Shown: piece after piece, positions 49,205-58,809 of the stretch | How the letters are laid out: each line of letters opens with the position of its first letter | Position numbering within the stretch: position 1 is the first letter of the stretch | From: Listeria cossartiae subsp. cayugensis | GTDB taxonomy: Bacteria; Bacillota; Bacilli; Lactobacillales; Listeriaceae | DNA: 64,000 bases | Reading direction: 5' to 3' | Assembly: GCF_014229095.1 (NCBI RefSeq) | Contig: NZ_JAARZC010000001.1 | Span: forward strand, 1,116,001-1,180,000 | The notes under the pieces: generated by a model | What the model was told of the DNA's origin: nothing | Database searches by the model: none | Seen by the model: only the letters and a program-made list of their open reading frames with translations | Translations under genes and position numbers: made by a program

Positions 49205-49972
49205 TTATTCGTTTTTATTTTTATAAAGGTCAAAATAGAACGAAGCTGCGGATAAAACATAGAGCGGAGCAGTTTCTGTTCTTAAAATTCTTGGGCCTAG
49301 TCCAGCGAGTTGTGCATTCACTTCTTGAAGAAGAACAAGCTCTTTTTCGCTAATGCCGCCTTCTGGTCCAAAAATGCATAAAACAGAATGTCCGGGCTTA
49401 ATAGTTTGGAATAAACTGGCAAGCGCGCTAACCTCGCCTTCTCTGGCACTTTCTTCATAAGCAGCAATCACGTAGTCATAATGAACATGGTCGAACATTA
49501 ATTCTTTAAAGCTAGCAGCATAATGCACTTCTGGTACGATTGTCCGATGTGATTGTTCGGCTGCTTCTTGCGCAATTTTCTGCAGACGTTCGATTTTTTT
49601 AATGACTTTTTTTTCATCCCACTTCACTACAGAACGTTCGGCTTTGAAAGGAATAAATTGATGCGCGCCTAGTTCGGTGGCTTTTTGGATAATCAGTTCT
49701 AGTTTATCACCTTTCGGGAGGCCACTCGCAATCGTAATTTCAATTGGCAACTCCGTATTTTCCTCCAACCATTTAACGAGATTTAATAGCACTTCCTCGT
49801 CATTAATGGCAGTTATCGCGGCGATACACGTTTTTTTACTTGGGAAAGCGATGAAAACTTGATCGGATTCTTTCATTCGCATGACACGAACCATATGATG
49901 AAAATTTTCTCCTGTTATGCTGATTGTATCGTTATCGTTTTCGAGTTCGTTTGTTACGAAATAACGTTGCAT
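49205..49972 (-). CDS. rsmE: 16S rRNA (uracil-1498-N3)-methyltransferase RsmE
   Basis: SPOUT methyltransferase, 255 residues. N-terminal PUA-like part (MQRYFVTNE...HHMVRVMRMKESD). C-terminal knot with CIFGPEGGISEKE and LGPRILRTETAPLY, the SAM-binding trefoil. Starts directly after the prmA stop (no gap). End of the hrcA-to-rsmE cluster; no clear terminator before the rpsU promoter. Confidence 0.95.
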   Translation of the reverse strand: MQRYFVTNELENDNDTISITGENFHHMVRVMRMKESDQVFIAFPSKKTCIAAITAINDEEVLLNLVKWLEENTELPIEITIASGLPKGDKLELIIQKATELGAHQFIPFKAERSVVKWDEKKVIKKIERLQKIAQEAAEQSHRTIVPEVHYAASFKELMFDHVHYDYVIAAYEESAREGEVSALASLFQTIKPGHSVLCIFGPEGGISEKELVLLQEVNAQLAGLGPRILRTETAPLYVLSAASFYFDLYKNKNE

Positions 49973-50917
49973 TTATTCCACTCCTCGTTTGGAAATAATC
50001 GCAACCCAGTCCCCTTGTTGCTCGATTTTTTCGATAATAAGTCCAGCATTTTTCAGCGCTTCTTCTACTACTTTTGCTTTATCTTCAATAATTCCGGAAG
50101 CGATGAAAATTCCGCCTGGTTTTAGTGCCGCATAAACATCGTCAGGGAAAAGTAAAATAACCTCTGCTAAAATGTTTGCGACTACGATATCAACGTTTGT
50201 TTTATTAATATCTTGAAGTAGATTGTTTTGTTTAACGGTAATGATATGTTCTGTTTTGTTCAGCTGAATATTTTCTTCGGCTGCACGAGTGGCAATTTCG
50301 TCGAGATCCGTTGCTAAGATAGACTTAGCACCTAATTTGGCGCTGGCAATACTTAATACGCCTGAGCCGGTTCCGACATCAATGATATCATCCCCTGGTT
50401 GCAAATAGTCACTTAAAGCGCGAATACATAGTTGGGTAGTCGGATGCGTTCCTGTACCAAAAGCCATTCCTGGATCCAGTTCAATGATTATTTCGTTCGC
50501 GGATGCTTCGTAGGTTTCCCAGCTAGGCACGATTGTAATTCTGTCGGTGATTTGAACCGGATGATAGTATTTTTTCCAAGCAGTAGCCCATTCTTCATCA
50601 TCGACATCATTCACAACAAACTGAAATTTACCTAATGGGATATCAAAAGTTGTGAGGTTTTTCAAGGTTTGTTCGATTTCTGGGATTTGCTCCACGAATT
50701 CGGTTGTTTTTAAAAAATACGCTTTAATGATTACGCCTTCTTTTGGATAATCTTCGCGTTTAAGTGCGTAAATTTCACCAAATTTATCTTCGCGTTCACG
50801 CAAAAAGTCAGCTACATCTTCAATTGATACGCCGGCTGCGCCAAATTCTGTTAAAACATTTGCCACTGGCTCTACTGCTTCATTTGTTGTATGGACTTCT
50901 ACTTCTGACCATTCCAT
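49973..50917 (-). CDS. prmA: Ribosomal protein L11 methyltransferase PrmA
   Basis: Trimethylates L11. 314 residues. N-terminal L11-recognition domain ([18 protein letters not shown]). SAM motif [18 protein letters not shown] (about residue 180), IVANILAEV, with [12 protein letters not shown] before it. Ribosome-binding site AAAGGAGTG. Preceded by a hairpin at 50946-50980 that may lower transcription coming from dnaJ. Confidence 0.95.
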   Translation of the reverse strand: MEWSEVEVHTTNEAVEPVANVLTEFGAAGVSIEDVADFLREREDKFGEIYALKREDYPKEGVIIKAYFLKTTEFVEQIPEIEQTLKNLTTFDIPLGKFQFVVNDVDDEEWATAWKKYYHPVQITDRITIVPSWETYEASANEIIIELDPGMAFGTGTHPTTQLCIRALSDYLQPGDDIIDVGTGSGVLSIASAKLGAKSILATDLDEIATRAAEENIQLNKTEHIITVKQNNLLQDINKTNVDIVVANILAEVILLFPDDVYAALKPGGIFIASGIIEDKAKVVEEALKNAGLIIEKIEQQGDWVAIISKRGVE

Positions 50918-50945
50918 TTTTTAACACTCCTTTAGTATGTAGAAA

Positions 50946-50980
50946 AGGTCGATGGTTGCTTCTCGCACAACTATCGACCT
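50946..50980 (-). terminator. Hairpin between dnaJ and prmA (weak terminator or processing site)
   Basis: Minus-strand stem AGGTCGATAGTTG / CAACCATCGACCT (12 paired, one mismatch) followed by only TTTTC. It likely reduces, not stops, read-through. Confidence 0.6.
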
Positions 50981-50989
50981 CTACGTTCA

Positions 50990-52120
50990 TCAATCGCCTT
51001 TAAAAGCTCGTTTCATTTTGTCAAAAAATCCGGATGTTTGCTCATCTACTTTGTCTCCTGTAGTGGAAGCAAATTCACGTAAGATTTCTTTTTGTTTATC
51101 ATCTAGTTTTTTCGGAACGATTACTTTGACGATGACGTGTTGATCACCTGTTCCGTTGCCACGAAGATGCGGAACGCCTTTGCCACGTAAGCGGAAAGTT
51201 GTTCCTGTTTGAGTACCACTCGGAATTTTCAAGCGAACTTTACCGTGAACAGTTGGAACGTCAATTTCGTCGCCTAAAGTTGCTTGTACGAATGTGATTG
51301 GGACTTCTACATAAATGTCATCTGCTTCACGTTCGAAAAATTCATCTGGAATAACGACAAATACCACATATAAATCGCCGTTAGGTCCGCCATTAATGCC
51401 AGCTTCCCCTTCGCCAGATACGCGCATTTGTTGGCCATCATTAACACCAGCTGGAACTTTCACTTTGATTTTTTTTGTTTTTGTTACGCGGCCTTTACCA
51501 TGACATGTAGCACATTTTTCTTTAATTTCTTTACCAGTACCATTACAGTATTGGCATGTGCGTTTATTAACTACGCGGCCGAATGGGGTGTTTTGTTCCA
51601 CGTTAATAGAACCTTTCCCACCACAATGGCTACATTTTTCAGGTGTAGTTCCTGGTTTCGCGCCAGAACCATGACACGTATCACAGTTTTCTTCACGAGG
51701 AATTTCGATTTCTGCATCTTTACCAAAAACGGCTTCTTTAAATTTAAGACGCATCGTATATTGTAAATCGCTACCTTGTCTTGGTGCGTTTGGATCTTGT
51801 TGACGTCCACCGCCACCGAAGAACGTATCAAAGATATCTTCAAATCCGGAGAATCCGCCACCACCAAAACCGCCTCCAGCACCGCCGCCGAAGCCTTGGT
51901 TTGGATCTACATGTCCGTATTGGTCATATTGTGCACGTTTTTGTGGGTCACTTAATGCTTCATAAGCCTCTGATATTTCTTTGAATTTTTCATCAGCGCC
52001 TGCTTCTTTATTTATGTCCGGATGATACTGTTTGGACAGTTTCCGGTAAGCTTTTTTTATTTCGTCCGCTGAGGCGCTTTTGGAAATACCAAGCACTTCA
52101 TAGTAATCTCGTTTTGCCAT
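50990..52120 (-). CDS. dnaJ: Chaperone DnaJ (Hsp40)
   Basis: Co-chaperone that delivers clients to DnaK and stimulates its ATPase. 376 residues. J domain with YHPDINK (HPD), Gly/Phe-rich linker (about 75-110), four CxxCxGxG zinc repeats ([32 protein letters not shown]; about 145-210), and C-terminal substrate domain. ATG after CAGGAGTGATGG. Separated from dnaK by about 140 bp holding a terminator-like hairpin. Confidence 0.98.
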   Translation of the reverse strand: MAKRDYYEVLGISKSASADEIKKAYRKLSKQYHPDINKEAGADEKFKEISEAYEALSDPQKRAQYDQYGHVDPNQGFGGGAGGGFGGGGFSGFEDIFDTFFGGGGRQQDPNAPRQGSDLQYTMRLKFKEAVFGKDAEIEIPREENCDTCHGSGAKPGTTPEKCSHCGGKGSINVEQNTPFGRVVNKRTCQYCNGTGKEIKEKCATCHGKGRVTKTKKIKVKVPAGVNDGQQMRVSGEGEAGINGGPNGDLYVVFVVIPDEFFEREADDIYVEVPITFVQATLGDEIDVPTVHGKVRLKIPSGTQTGTTFRLRGKGVPHLRGNGTGDQHVIVKVIVPKKLDDKQKEILREFASTTGDKVDEQTSGFFDKMKRAFKGD

Positions 52121-52207
52121 CCGCCATCACTCCTGTCCATGATAGATTTTTATAGTCCTAACGTATTGTAACATTTGAAAGAGATGTTGTAAAAACTTTA
52201 TTTCAGA

Positions 52208-52238
52208 TAAAAAGCCAAAGCCACAGTAGACTTTGACT
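52208..52238 (-). terminator. Hairpin between dnaK and dnaJ (probable partial terminator)
   Basis: Minus-strand stem AGTCAAAG / CTTTGGCT (one G-T pair), 10-nt loop, then T5. It probably reduces dnaJ expression relative to dnaK. Confidence 0.65.
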
Positions 52239-52262
52239 CATTATCCTTACCTGTTAAAAAGA

Positions 52263-54104
52263 TTATTTATTTTCTTTGTCGTCGTCATTTACTTCTTCAA
52301 ATTCAGCGTCTACGATGTCGTCGTTTTGAGGAGCTTCTTGACCTTCTGCACCGCCAGCTGCTTGTTGTTCTGCTGCAGCTTGTTCGTATAATTTAACAGA
52401 TAGGTTTTGAACGATTTCGTTTAAGCTTTCTGTTTTTTCTTTGATAGCTTCGAAATCTTCACCTTTAAGCGCTTCTTGTAATTCGTCGCGAGCAGCTTCT
52501 GCTTTTTTCACTTCTTCTTCGTCTACTTTGCCTTCTAGTTCTTTCAATGTTTTATCTACAGTGAATACTAGTTGGTCAGCGTTGTTGCGAAGTTCTGCGT
52601 TTTCTTTGTTCTTTTTATCTTCTTCAGCATTAGCTTCTGCATCTTGAACCATTTTTTCAATTTCTTCGTCTGTTAAACCTGAAGAAGATTTAATAACGAT
52701 GTTTTGTTCTTTACCAGTTCCAAGATCTTTCGCGCGAACAGTTACGATACCATTTTTGTCGATATCAAATGATACTTCGATTTGTGGAATACCGCGTGGT
52801 GCTGCTGGAATATCCGCTAATTGGAAACGACCTAATGTTTTGTTGTCTTTTGCCATTGGACGTTCACCTTGAAGTACATGAATATCTACGGCTGGTTGGT
52901 TATCAGCTGCTGTAGAGAATGTTTGAGATTTAGATGTTGGAATTGTTGTGTTACGTTCGATTAGTGTAGTCATAACGCCACCCATTGTTTCGATACCAAG
53001 GGATAATGGGGTTACGTCAAGTAGTACAACGTCTTTTACATCACCAGTGATTACGCCACCTTGAATTGCAGCACCCATTGCTACAACTTCATCTGGGTTT
53101 ACACCTTTATGTGGCTCTTTGCCTAATTCTTTTTTGATTGTTTCTTGAACTGCAGGAATACGAGTAGATCCACCAACTAAAATAACTTGGTCAATATCAC
53201 TTGCAGAAAGGTTTGCATCTTTTAATGCTTGACGAGTTGGCGCAATAGTACGTTCAACTAAGTCATGTGTTAATTCATCAAATTTAGCACGAGTAAGGGT
53301 TACTTCTAAGTGAAGTGGACCAGCTTCTCCAGCTGTGATAAATGGTAAGGAGATTTGTGTGCTTGTTACGCCAGAAAGATCTTTTTTCGCTTTTTCAGCT
53401 GCATCTTTCAAACGTTGAAGCGCCATTTTGTCTTGGCTTAAATCAATGCCATTGTCTTTTTTGAATTCAGCTACTAGATAGTCGATAATTTTTTTGTCAA
53501 AGTCATCTCCACCTAGTTCGTTGTCGCCGGCAGTAGAATGTACTTCAAATACGCCGTCACCTAGTTCAAGGATAGATACGTCAAAAGTACCGCCACCAAG
53601 GTCAAATACTAAAATTGTTTGGTCTGTTTCTGTTTTATCCATACCGTAAGCAAGTGCTGCCGCTGTTGGTTCGTTAATGATACGTTCTACTTCAAGTCCA
53701 GCGATTTTACCAGCATCTTTTGTAGCTTGACGTTGTGCATCGTTGAAATAAGCTGGGACAGTGATAACTGCTTTATCCACAGTTTCGCCAAGGTAATCTT
53801 CTGCATAGCTTTTTAGGTATTGCAAAATGATTGCACTGATTTCTTGTGGAGAGTAGTCTTTTCCTTCTACTGATTCTTTGTAGTTAGTCCCCATGTGACG
53901 TTTAATAGAACTTACTGTGTTTGGGTTTGTGATAGCAGCACGTTTTGCTACTTCACCTACTTGGCGTTCGCCGTTTTTGAAACCAACTACGGAAGGTGTT
54001 GTACGTGCACCTTCTGGGTTAGGGATGATTTTAGCTTCTCCGCCTTCTAATACTGCTACTGCAGAGTTTGTTGTTCCTAAGTCAATACCGATAATTTTGC
54101 TCAT
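52263..54104 (-). CDS. dnaK: Chaperone DnaK (Hsp70)
   Basis: ATP-driven folding chaperone. 613 residues, the Gram-positive length. N-terminal ATPase with [29 protein letters not shown] and [13 protein letters not shown]; substrate domain from about 360 ([15 protein letters not shown]). The C-terminal lid has an Ala/Gln-rich stretch and ends in DDDKENK. ATG after CAGGAGG. Third gene of hrcA-grpE-dnaK, under CIRCE/HrcA control. Confidence 0.99.
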   Translation of the reverse strand: MSKIIGIDLGTTNSAVAVLEGGEAKIIPNPEGARTTPSVVGFKNGERQVGEVAKRAAITNPNTVSSIKRHMGTNYKESVEGKDYSPQEISAIILQYLKSYAEDYLGETVDKAVITVPAYFNDAQRQATKDAGKIAGLEVERIINEPTAAALAYGMDKTETDQTILVFDLGGGTFDVSILELGDGVFEVHSTAGDNELGGDDFDKKIIDYLVAEFKKDNGIDLSQDKMALQRLKDAAEKAKKDLSGVTSTQISLPFITAGEAGPLHLEVTLTRAKFDELTHDLVERTIAPTRQALKDANLSASDIDQVILVGGSTRIPAVQETIKKELGKEPHKGVNPDEVVAMGAAIQGGVITGDVKDVVLLDVTPLSLGIETMGGVMTTLIERNTTIPTSKSQTFSTAADNQPAVDIHVLQGERPMAKDNKTLGRFQLADIPAAPRGIPQIEVSFDIDKNGIVTVRAKDLGTGKEQNIVIKSSSGLTDEEIEKMVQDAEANAEEDKKNKENAELRNNADQLVFTVDKTLKELEGKVDEEEVKKAEAARDELQEALKGEDFEAIKEKTESLNEIVQNLSVKLYEQAAAEQQAAGGAEGQEAPQNDDIVDAEFEEVNDDDKENK

Positions 54105-54137
54105 TGTTATTTCCTCCTGTTATTCAGTAATTATTTT

Positions 54138-54713
54138 TTATTGATTTACTTTTACCATTGATGGGCGAATAACCCGATCTTTTAATTTATAACCTTTTTG
54201 AAGTTCGGCAGTGATTTCGTTACTTTCTGCATTTTCGTCACTGTCTTGCATAACGGCTTGATGGAAATTCGGGTCAAATTGTTCGCCGACAGCCGGAATA
54301 ACTTCAATACCTTCTTTTTCAAAAGCAACAAGAATTTGGTTGTACACCATTTCCATTCCTTTTAAAATTTGCTTCACTTCTTCATGGTCAGAAGTCGTTG
54401 CAAGTGCTTTTTCAAAACTATCTAGTGCAGGAAGTAAATCTTGCGCTAGGCTTTGCGAACGATATTTCTGACTAGCATCACGGTCTGCGATATGTCTTTT
54501 TTTGACGTTTTCGAAGTCCGCTTGCATACGAAGGTAGCGATTTTCCACTTCATCTAGTTTGTTTTCAAGTTCTAAAATCTTCGTTTGTTCTTCGGTTAAA
54601 GTATCGGCCGGAGCTTCTTCTTCAACTGTTTCTTCTGATTCATCTAAAATGTTCAATTCTTCTTGTTCGATTTCATCAGCTAGTCTTTCTTTTTTATTCT
54701 TTTTCTCAGACAC
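54138..54713 (-). CDS. grpE: Nucleotide exchange factor GrpE
   Basis: Releases ADP from DnaK. 191 residues from GTG 54713, eight nt after AGGAGG; an in-frame GTG three codons earlier overlaps that site. An acidic N-terminal part ([21 protein letters not shown]), a long coiled coil (about 40-90: [18 protein letters not shown]), then the beta domain ([33 protein letters not shown]). Between hrcA and dnaK. Confidence 0.97.
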   Translation of the reverse strand: MSEKKNKKERLADEIEQEELNILDESEETVEEEAPADTLTEEQTKILELENKLDEVENRYLRMQADFENVKKRHIADRDASQKYRSQSLAQDLLPALDSFEKALATTSDHEEVKQILKGMEMVYNQILVAFEKEGIEVIPAVGEQFDPNFHQAVMQDSDENAESNEITAELQKGYKLKDRVIRPSMVKVNQ

Positions 54714-54754
54714 TTTAGCCACCTCCTGAAAAAACTTGTGCTTTTTCAGCCTTC

Positions 54755-55792
54755 CTAATTTTGGTTATCACGATAAAGTTTGGTTAACACATCGGTTAAA
54801 TCTCGACTCATTACATCAACAAGTCCCATCATCCTACTGTATTCCATTCTTGTTGGACCTAGGAGTACGATACCGCCAACGCGTTCGCCAGCAATATTAT
54901 ACGTCGCTGTAATGATACTACAATCTTCCATTAGACTATTATTGTTTTCACGGCCAATTTTCACTTGGAGGCCATCGGGAATATCCCTAAACAATTCATA
55001 CACATCTTGTTCTTCTTCCATCAAATGAAGCATCTCACGGACTTTATTAATATCATGAAATTCTGGTTGGTTCAGGATATTTGTTTTTCCGCCAAAATAC
55101 ACTTTTTGCTGACTTGCTTGGGCAAAAGAATCCGAGAATACATGCATAAAACTTTCGTAGTTTCTGACATGTTTACCAAGTAGTTCTTTTACTTCCATAG
55201 GTATTTGTACTTTTAAATCATCAAGCGAAAGTCCTATCAACCGTTCATTTAAAATGTTGACCATTCGTTCGATATCGGAAAGCGTTGAGCCCTCAGGTAT
55301 GGTCACGAGATGATTATCAACATGCCCTTGATCGGTAATTAAAATGAGCATTGCTTGAAAATTATTTATTGGTACAAATCTAAAGCCACTTAAATGATTT
55401 TTCGTCGCTTCAGGACCAAGCAAGATGGACGTGTAATTGGTTAAATCGGATAACATTAAAGCTGAATTTTGGATAAGTCCTTCCATTTCGTAGTAATTCT
55501 CTGAAAAGAAAGAACGAATCATTTGCCTGTCGGATTTATCGAGCTTTTTGGGCTGGAGTAAATAATCGACATAGAAGCGGTACCCTTTCTCAGAAGGAAC
55601 TCGTCCGGACGAGGAATGCGTCTTTTCAATAAAGCCGTATTCTTCGAGGACACCCATCTCATTACGGATAGTCGCGGAACTATAAGGCAAACCTTTTTCT
55701 TTCAGCAAATTCTTTGATCCAACCGGCTGAATAGTCCAAGTGAAATGATCGATGATGGCACGGAAAATCAAAAGTTGTCTTTCTGTTAACAT
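54755..55792 (-). CDS. hrcA: Heat-inducible transcription repressor HrcA
   Basis: Binds CIRCE and represses the dnaK and groESL operons; GroEL keeps it active. 345 residues from ATG 55792 ([15 protein letters not shown]) behind AGAGGTG. N-terminal winged helix ([40 protein letters not shown] region). C-terminal IclR-like/GAF-type part ([17 protein letters not shown]). First gene of the operon, so it represses itself. Confidence 0.98.
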   Translation of the reverse strand: MLTERQLLIFRAIIDHFTWTIQPVGSKNLLKEKGLPYSSATIRNEMGVLEEYGFIEKTHSSSGRVPSEKGYRFYVDYLLQPKKLDKSDRQMIRSFFSENYYEMEGLIQNSALMLSDLTNYTSILLGPEATKNHLSGFRFVPINNFQAMLILITDQGHVDNHLVTIPEGSTLSDIERMVNILNERLIGLSLDDLKVQIPMEVKELLGKHVRNYESFMHVFSDSFAQASQQKVYFGGKTNILNQPEFHDINKVREMLHLMEEEQDVYELFRDIPDGLQVKIGRENNNSLMEDCSIITATYNIAGERVGGIVLLGPTRMEYSRMMGLVDVMSRDLTDVLTKLYRDNQN

Positions 55793-55806
55793 AGCAATCA
55801 CCTCTT

Positions 55807-55833
55807 TTAGCACTCCATAACGTCAAGTGCTAA
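55807..55833 (-). promoter_or_regulatory. CIRCE operator of the dnaK operon
   Basis: TTAGCACTC-N9-AAGTGCTAA read on the plus strand, one mismatch from the consensus TTAGCACTC-N9-GAGTGCTAA. It lies in the 5' leader directly before the hrcA ribosome-binding site. Confidence 0.97.
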
Positions 55834-55844
55834 ATACAAGTATA

Positions 55845-55873
55845 AATTTACCAAACAATTCCACCTTAGTCAA
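55845..55873 (-). promoter_or_regulatory. hrcA operon promoter
   Basis: On the minus strand: -35 TTGACT (55868-55873), 17-bp spacer, -10 TAAATT (55845-55850). The transcript would start just before CIRCE. Confidence 0.7.
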
Positions 55874-55938
55874 CCGAAAACACTCGATTTCAGACTAAAG
55901 TAGGATTGTTTGGTCAAAAAAGGTCAAATGATGCGGTT

Positions 55939-57102
55939 TTAAAGAAATTCTTGGAAAACATTATTCCCTAAAAATCTTCCGCTTCTTGTAAGTGCCACAT
56001 TTTCTTCATTATTTTCGAGCCAGCCTTTTGCCATTGTTTTTTGAATGGCATTAGCAAAAGTGGCGTCTAAATCTTGGCCGAATTTTTGCTTAAAGTGGTT
56101 TTTGTTGACGCCGTCTACTTTCCTAAGACCTAAGAACATTTCTTCTTCCATTTTTTCTTTTAGCGTAAGTTCTTTTTGTTGGAATGTTGGTAGTTTGTTT
56201 TCTTGTAAGGGTTCCATGTATTTTTTGATTGGTCCGAAATTGCTGTAACGTGTGTCGCCAACATAGCCATGTGCGCCAGCGCCGAATCCGTAGTAATGTT
56301 CGTTGCTCCAGTAAGTAATATTGTGTTTGCTTTGGAAGCCTTCTTTGGCAAAATTACTAATTTCATATTGTTTGCGATCGTGCTTTTCCATTTCATTCAG
56401 CAATAAGTCGTACATATTTGCTTCGGCGTCTTGACCGGGAAGGATGAGTTTTCCTTTTTGCATTAGGTTGTAGAAAATCGTTTTTGGTTCGATAATGAGC
56501 GAATATGCGGAATAATGGGGTAAATCTAAGTCGAGCGCTTGTTTTAATGTGTCTTTGAAATCTGCTTCTGTTTGTCCGGGTAAGCTAAAGATTAAATCAA
56601 TGCTCACGTTTTCGAAACCGATTTTGCGCATATTTTCGACGGATTGGTAGACGTCTTTCACCGTATGAATCCGGCCGATTTTTTTGAGTAGTTCGTTGTT
56701 AAAGCTTTGAACGCCCATACTAATGCGGTTAACGCCGTGATCTTGCATTGCTTGTAATTTAGATAGCGAGAGATCCCCGGGATTTGCTTCGAAAGAAAAT
56801 TCGATATCTTTTTTGAGTGGTAATATTTCTTGGATTGCTGTACAAAGTCTGGCAATTTGCGCTTCGTTTAAGGTCGTAGGTGTTCCTCCGCCAACAAAAA
56901 CTGTATCCACTGGTGCGATTGCTCCTTTTGCGGCTGTGAGTTTCATTTCTTTTATTAGTAAATCTACGTATTCGTCGACAGGTTGTCCTTCTAAGAATAC
57001 TTTATTGAAATCGCAGTAATAGCAAATATGTTCGCAAAACGGAATATGGATATATACCGCTGAACGCTCATTACTCGATTGGTTCGTATTTATCATTTTC
57101 AT
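55939..57102 (-). CDS. hemW: Radical SAM protein HemW (HemN-like)
   Basis: HemW-type heme chaperone, often misnamed coproporphyrinogen III dehydrogenase. About 387 residues. Radical SAM motif CEHICYYCDF (CxxxCxxC), GGGTPT, and C-terminal HNITYWSNEHYYGFGAGAHGY. It lacks the extra N-terminal cysteine region of true HemN. Start ATG 57102 or 57096, behind AAGGA. Next to hrcA as in Bacillus (lepA-hemW-hrcA), but here separated from lepA by two inserted genes. Confidence 0.93.
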   Translation of the reverse strand: MKMINTNQSSNERSAVYIHIPFCEHICYYCDFNKVFLEGQPVDEYVDLLIKEMKLTAAKGAIAPVDTVFVGGGTPTTLNEAQIARLCTAIQEILPLKKDIEFSFEANPGDLSLSKLQAMQDHGVNRISMGVQSFNNELLKKIGRIHTVKDVYQSVENMRKIGFENVSIDLIFSLPGQTEADFKDTLKQALDLDLPHYSAYSLIIEPKTIFYNLMQKGKLILPGQDAEANMYDLLLNEMEKHDRKQYEISNFAKEGFQSKHNITYWSNEHYYGFGAGAHGYVGDTRYSNFGPIKKYMEPLQENKLPTFQQKELTLKEKMEEEMFLGLRKVDGVNKNHFKQKFGQDLDATFANAIQKTMAKGWLENNEENVALTRSGRFLGNNVFQEFL

Positions 57103-57184
57103 CAATTCCTTGCACTTAAAATTGGCTTCGTTGTCCATTAGTCAGTTTAACATATTTTTAAGGGCTTATGTGGTGGATTCGCTT

Positions 57185-58216
57185 TTAATCTAGTAAACCG
57201 TACTTCGCCAAACTATCAACTGCGGCTAAGACAGCTTCTTCTTTCGTGGAAATGGGCGTCCAACCTAACATGTTTTTTGCTTTTGTATTGCTTATTTGGC
57301 GATTCATATTAATCATTAACTCGCCTTCTTTGGCATGTTTGTTAAATAAGGCAGCTACTCTAATAGCGGCGTTCGGTAAAGTTTTTTGTGGCATTTTAGA
57401 AATAAGTTCGGGACGCTCTTGGCGTAGTAAATGAGCGATATCTTCCATACTGATTTCTCCGTCTGCAGATGCGATAAATCGTTCGCCATTTGCTTTTTTA
57501 GTAATCATTGCGCGGATGTGTAAATCAGCGACATCTCTTGCATCTACTACATTCAATGGGATGTTTATAATGCGTTTCATGGAACCGTTCAACAGATTTT
57601 TTAGTAAGTCAAAGCTTCCAGAAACATGGCTACTTTGCGATGGTCCGAAAATAGCCACTGGATTAATCGTTGCAAATTCTAATTCTGTTTCGTTCTCCAT
57701 AAATTTCCAAGCTTCTTTTTCTGCGATTAGTTTCGATTTTTCATAGGCCGATAATCCTTTAGCAAACTCATCGGTCCAAAATTCTTCTGTTGTGATGCTC
57801 GTTTTGTCTGCGTTACTAAAACCAATTGCGCCAAAATTAGACGTCATAACTACTCGTTTTACTTTGGCCGCTTTGGCTGCTTTTAGAATTCGTGTGATGC
57901 CGTCTATTGCCGGGCGGATTAATTCGTCTTCGTTTTTAAATTTACCAAAAAACACTGGTGATGCGACACTCAGCACATATTCGCAGTCGAGCATAGCTTC
58001 TTTCCAACCTGCATCTTTGGATAAATCAAGTTCAACAAAGGATAGTTGCGTAAAATCTGTTATTCCGTTATTTTTTAGTATTTTAATGACGTTATCTTTA
58101 CTTTTTAAAGAACGGACCGTTGTTTTGACATGGTAGCCTTTTTGCAATAATTGAAAGATAATGTGCATTCCTAAAAATCCAGTTCCACCAGTTACTAATA
58201 CGTTGTTTTTCATCAT
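57185..58216 (-). CDS. Extended SDR, NAD(P)-dependent aldehyde/dihydroflavonol-reductase-like protein
   Basis: 343 residues. N-terminal Rossmann motif GGTGFLGMH (about residue 10) and the catalytic pair YEKSK (Tyr-x3-Lys, about residue 165), with VVMTSNFGAIGF before it. This fits the epimerase/dihydroflavonol-4-reductase/aldehyde-reductase branch. The true substrate is unknown, probably a small carbonyl. It is divergent from a MerR-family regulator, and its promoter has the elongated 19-bp spacer that MerR proteins activate. Start after CGGAGGAATTTATG-type site. Corresponds to lmo1477. Confidence 0.85.
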   Translation of the reverse strand: MMKNNVLVTGGTGFLGMHIIFQLLQKGYHVKTTVRSLKSKDNVIKILKNNGITDFTQLSFVELDLSKDAGWKEAMLDCEYVLSVASPVFFGKFKNEDELIRPAIDGITRILKAAKAAKVKRVVMTSNFGAIGFSNADKTSITTEEFWTDEFAKGLSAYEKSKLIAEKEAWKFMENETELEFATINPVAIFGPSQSSHVSGSFDLLKNLLNGSMKRIINIPLNVVDARDVADLHIRAMITKKANGERFIASADGEISMEDIAHLLRQERPELISKMPQKTLPNAAIRVAALFNKHAKEGELMINMNRQISNTKAKNMLGWTPISTKEEAVLAAVDSLAKYGLLD

Positions 58217-58268
58217 AAATTCCTCCGATAATATTAAATTTTGCTTATTTGTTTTATTAACTTTATAC

Positions 58269-58301
58269 TTACTGTAAACCCTAGAGTATGGTATAGGGCA
58301 A
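58269..58301. promoter_or_regulatory. Divergent MerR-type operator/promoter region
   Basis: Minus strand, for the reductase: -35 TTGCCC (58296-58301), 19-bp spacer, -10 TACAGT (58271-58276). In the spacer lies the dyad CCCTA-N10-TAGGG (58279-58298). Plus strand, for the regulator: TTACTG (58269-58274), 17 bp, TGG-TATAGG (58292-58297). Both promoters overlap the same dyad. Confidence 0.8.
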
Positions 58302-58313
58302 GTAAATTAATTA

Positions 58314-58763
58314 TTGGAGGAAAAAATGACTTATTCTATTAAAGAGGTATCCAAAATATTTAATTTGTCGATTTATACATTGCGTTACTATGATAAACAA
58401 GGTTTGCTACCGTTTGTTTCTAAAAATCAGTCTGGATATCGCGAATTTACCGAATCGGATTTGAAATTAATTCATACAATTTGTTGTTTAAAAAATACGG
58501 GAATGCCGCTAAAGCAAATCCGCACGTATATTGATTGTGTTATGGAGGGGCCTGTTTCTATTGAAACGCGGAAACAGTTACTTTTAGATCATCGGACAGT
58601 TGTTTTGAAAAGCTTAGCGGATTTAACGGAAAATCTAAAAGAAGTGGATGTGAAAATAGCGAAGTATTCCTCCCCTAATGCTGTAGAAGTTATTACCGCT
58701 GAGCGAAATTATGTCAGCATGGAGAAGAAAAATCATGATTTAATTTATCCTTATCATATATAA
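58314..58763 (+). CDS. MerR-family transcriptional regulator
   Basis: 149 residues. N-terminal MerR helix-turn-helix and wing (MTYSIKEVSKIFNLSIYTLRYYDKQGLLPF, with KNQSGYREFTESDL). A dimerisation helix (about 80-120) and a short C-terminal tail. No cysteine pattern for metal sensing; length and HTH resemble AdhR/NmlR-type aldehyde- or stress-responsive members. ATG after TTGGAGG. It likely represses itself and activates the adjacent reductase from the shared operator. Corresponds to lmo1478. Confidence 0.9.
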   Translation: MEEKMTYSIKEVSKIFNLSIYTLRYYDKQGLLPFVSKNQSGYREFTESDLKLIHTICCLKNTGMPLKQIRTYIDCVMEGPVSIETRKQLLLDHRTVVLKSLADLTENLKEVDVKIAKYSSPNAVEVITAERNYVSMEKKNHDLIYPYHI

Positions 58764-58808
58764 AAAAAGTTGTGCCAAGAACGTATTTGTTCATAGCACA
58801 ACTTTTTT
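58764..58808. terminator. Bidirectional terminator between merR and lepA
   Basis: AAAAAGTTGTGC pairs with GCACAACTTTTT; an inner GAAC/GTTC helix is possible. Converging genes. Confidence 0.9.
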
Positions 58809-58809
58809 A

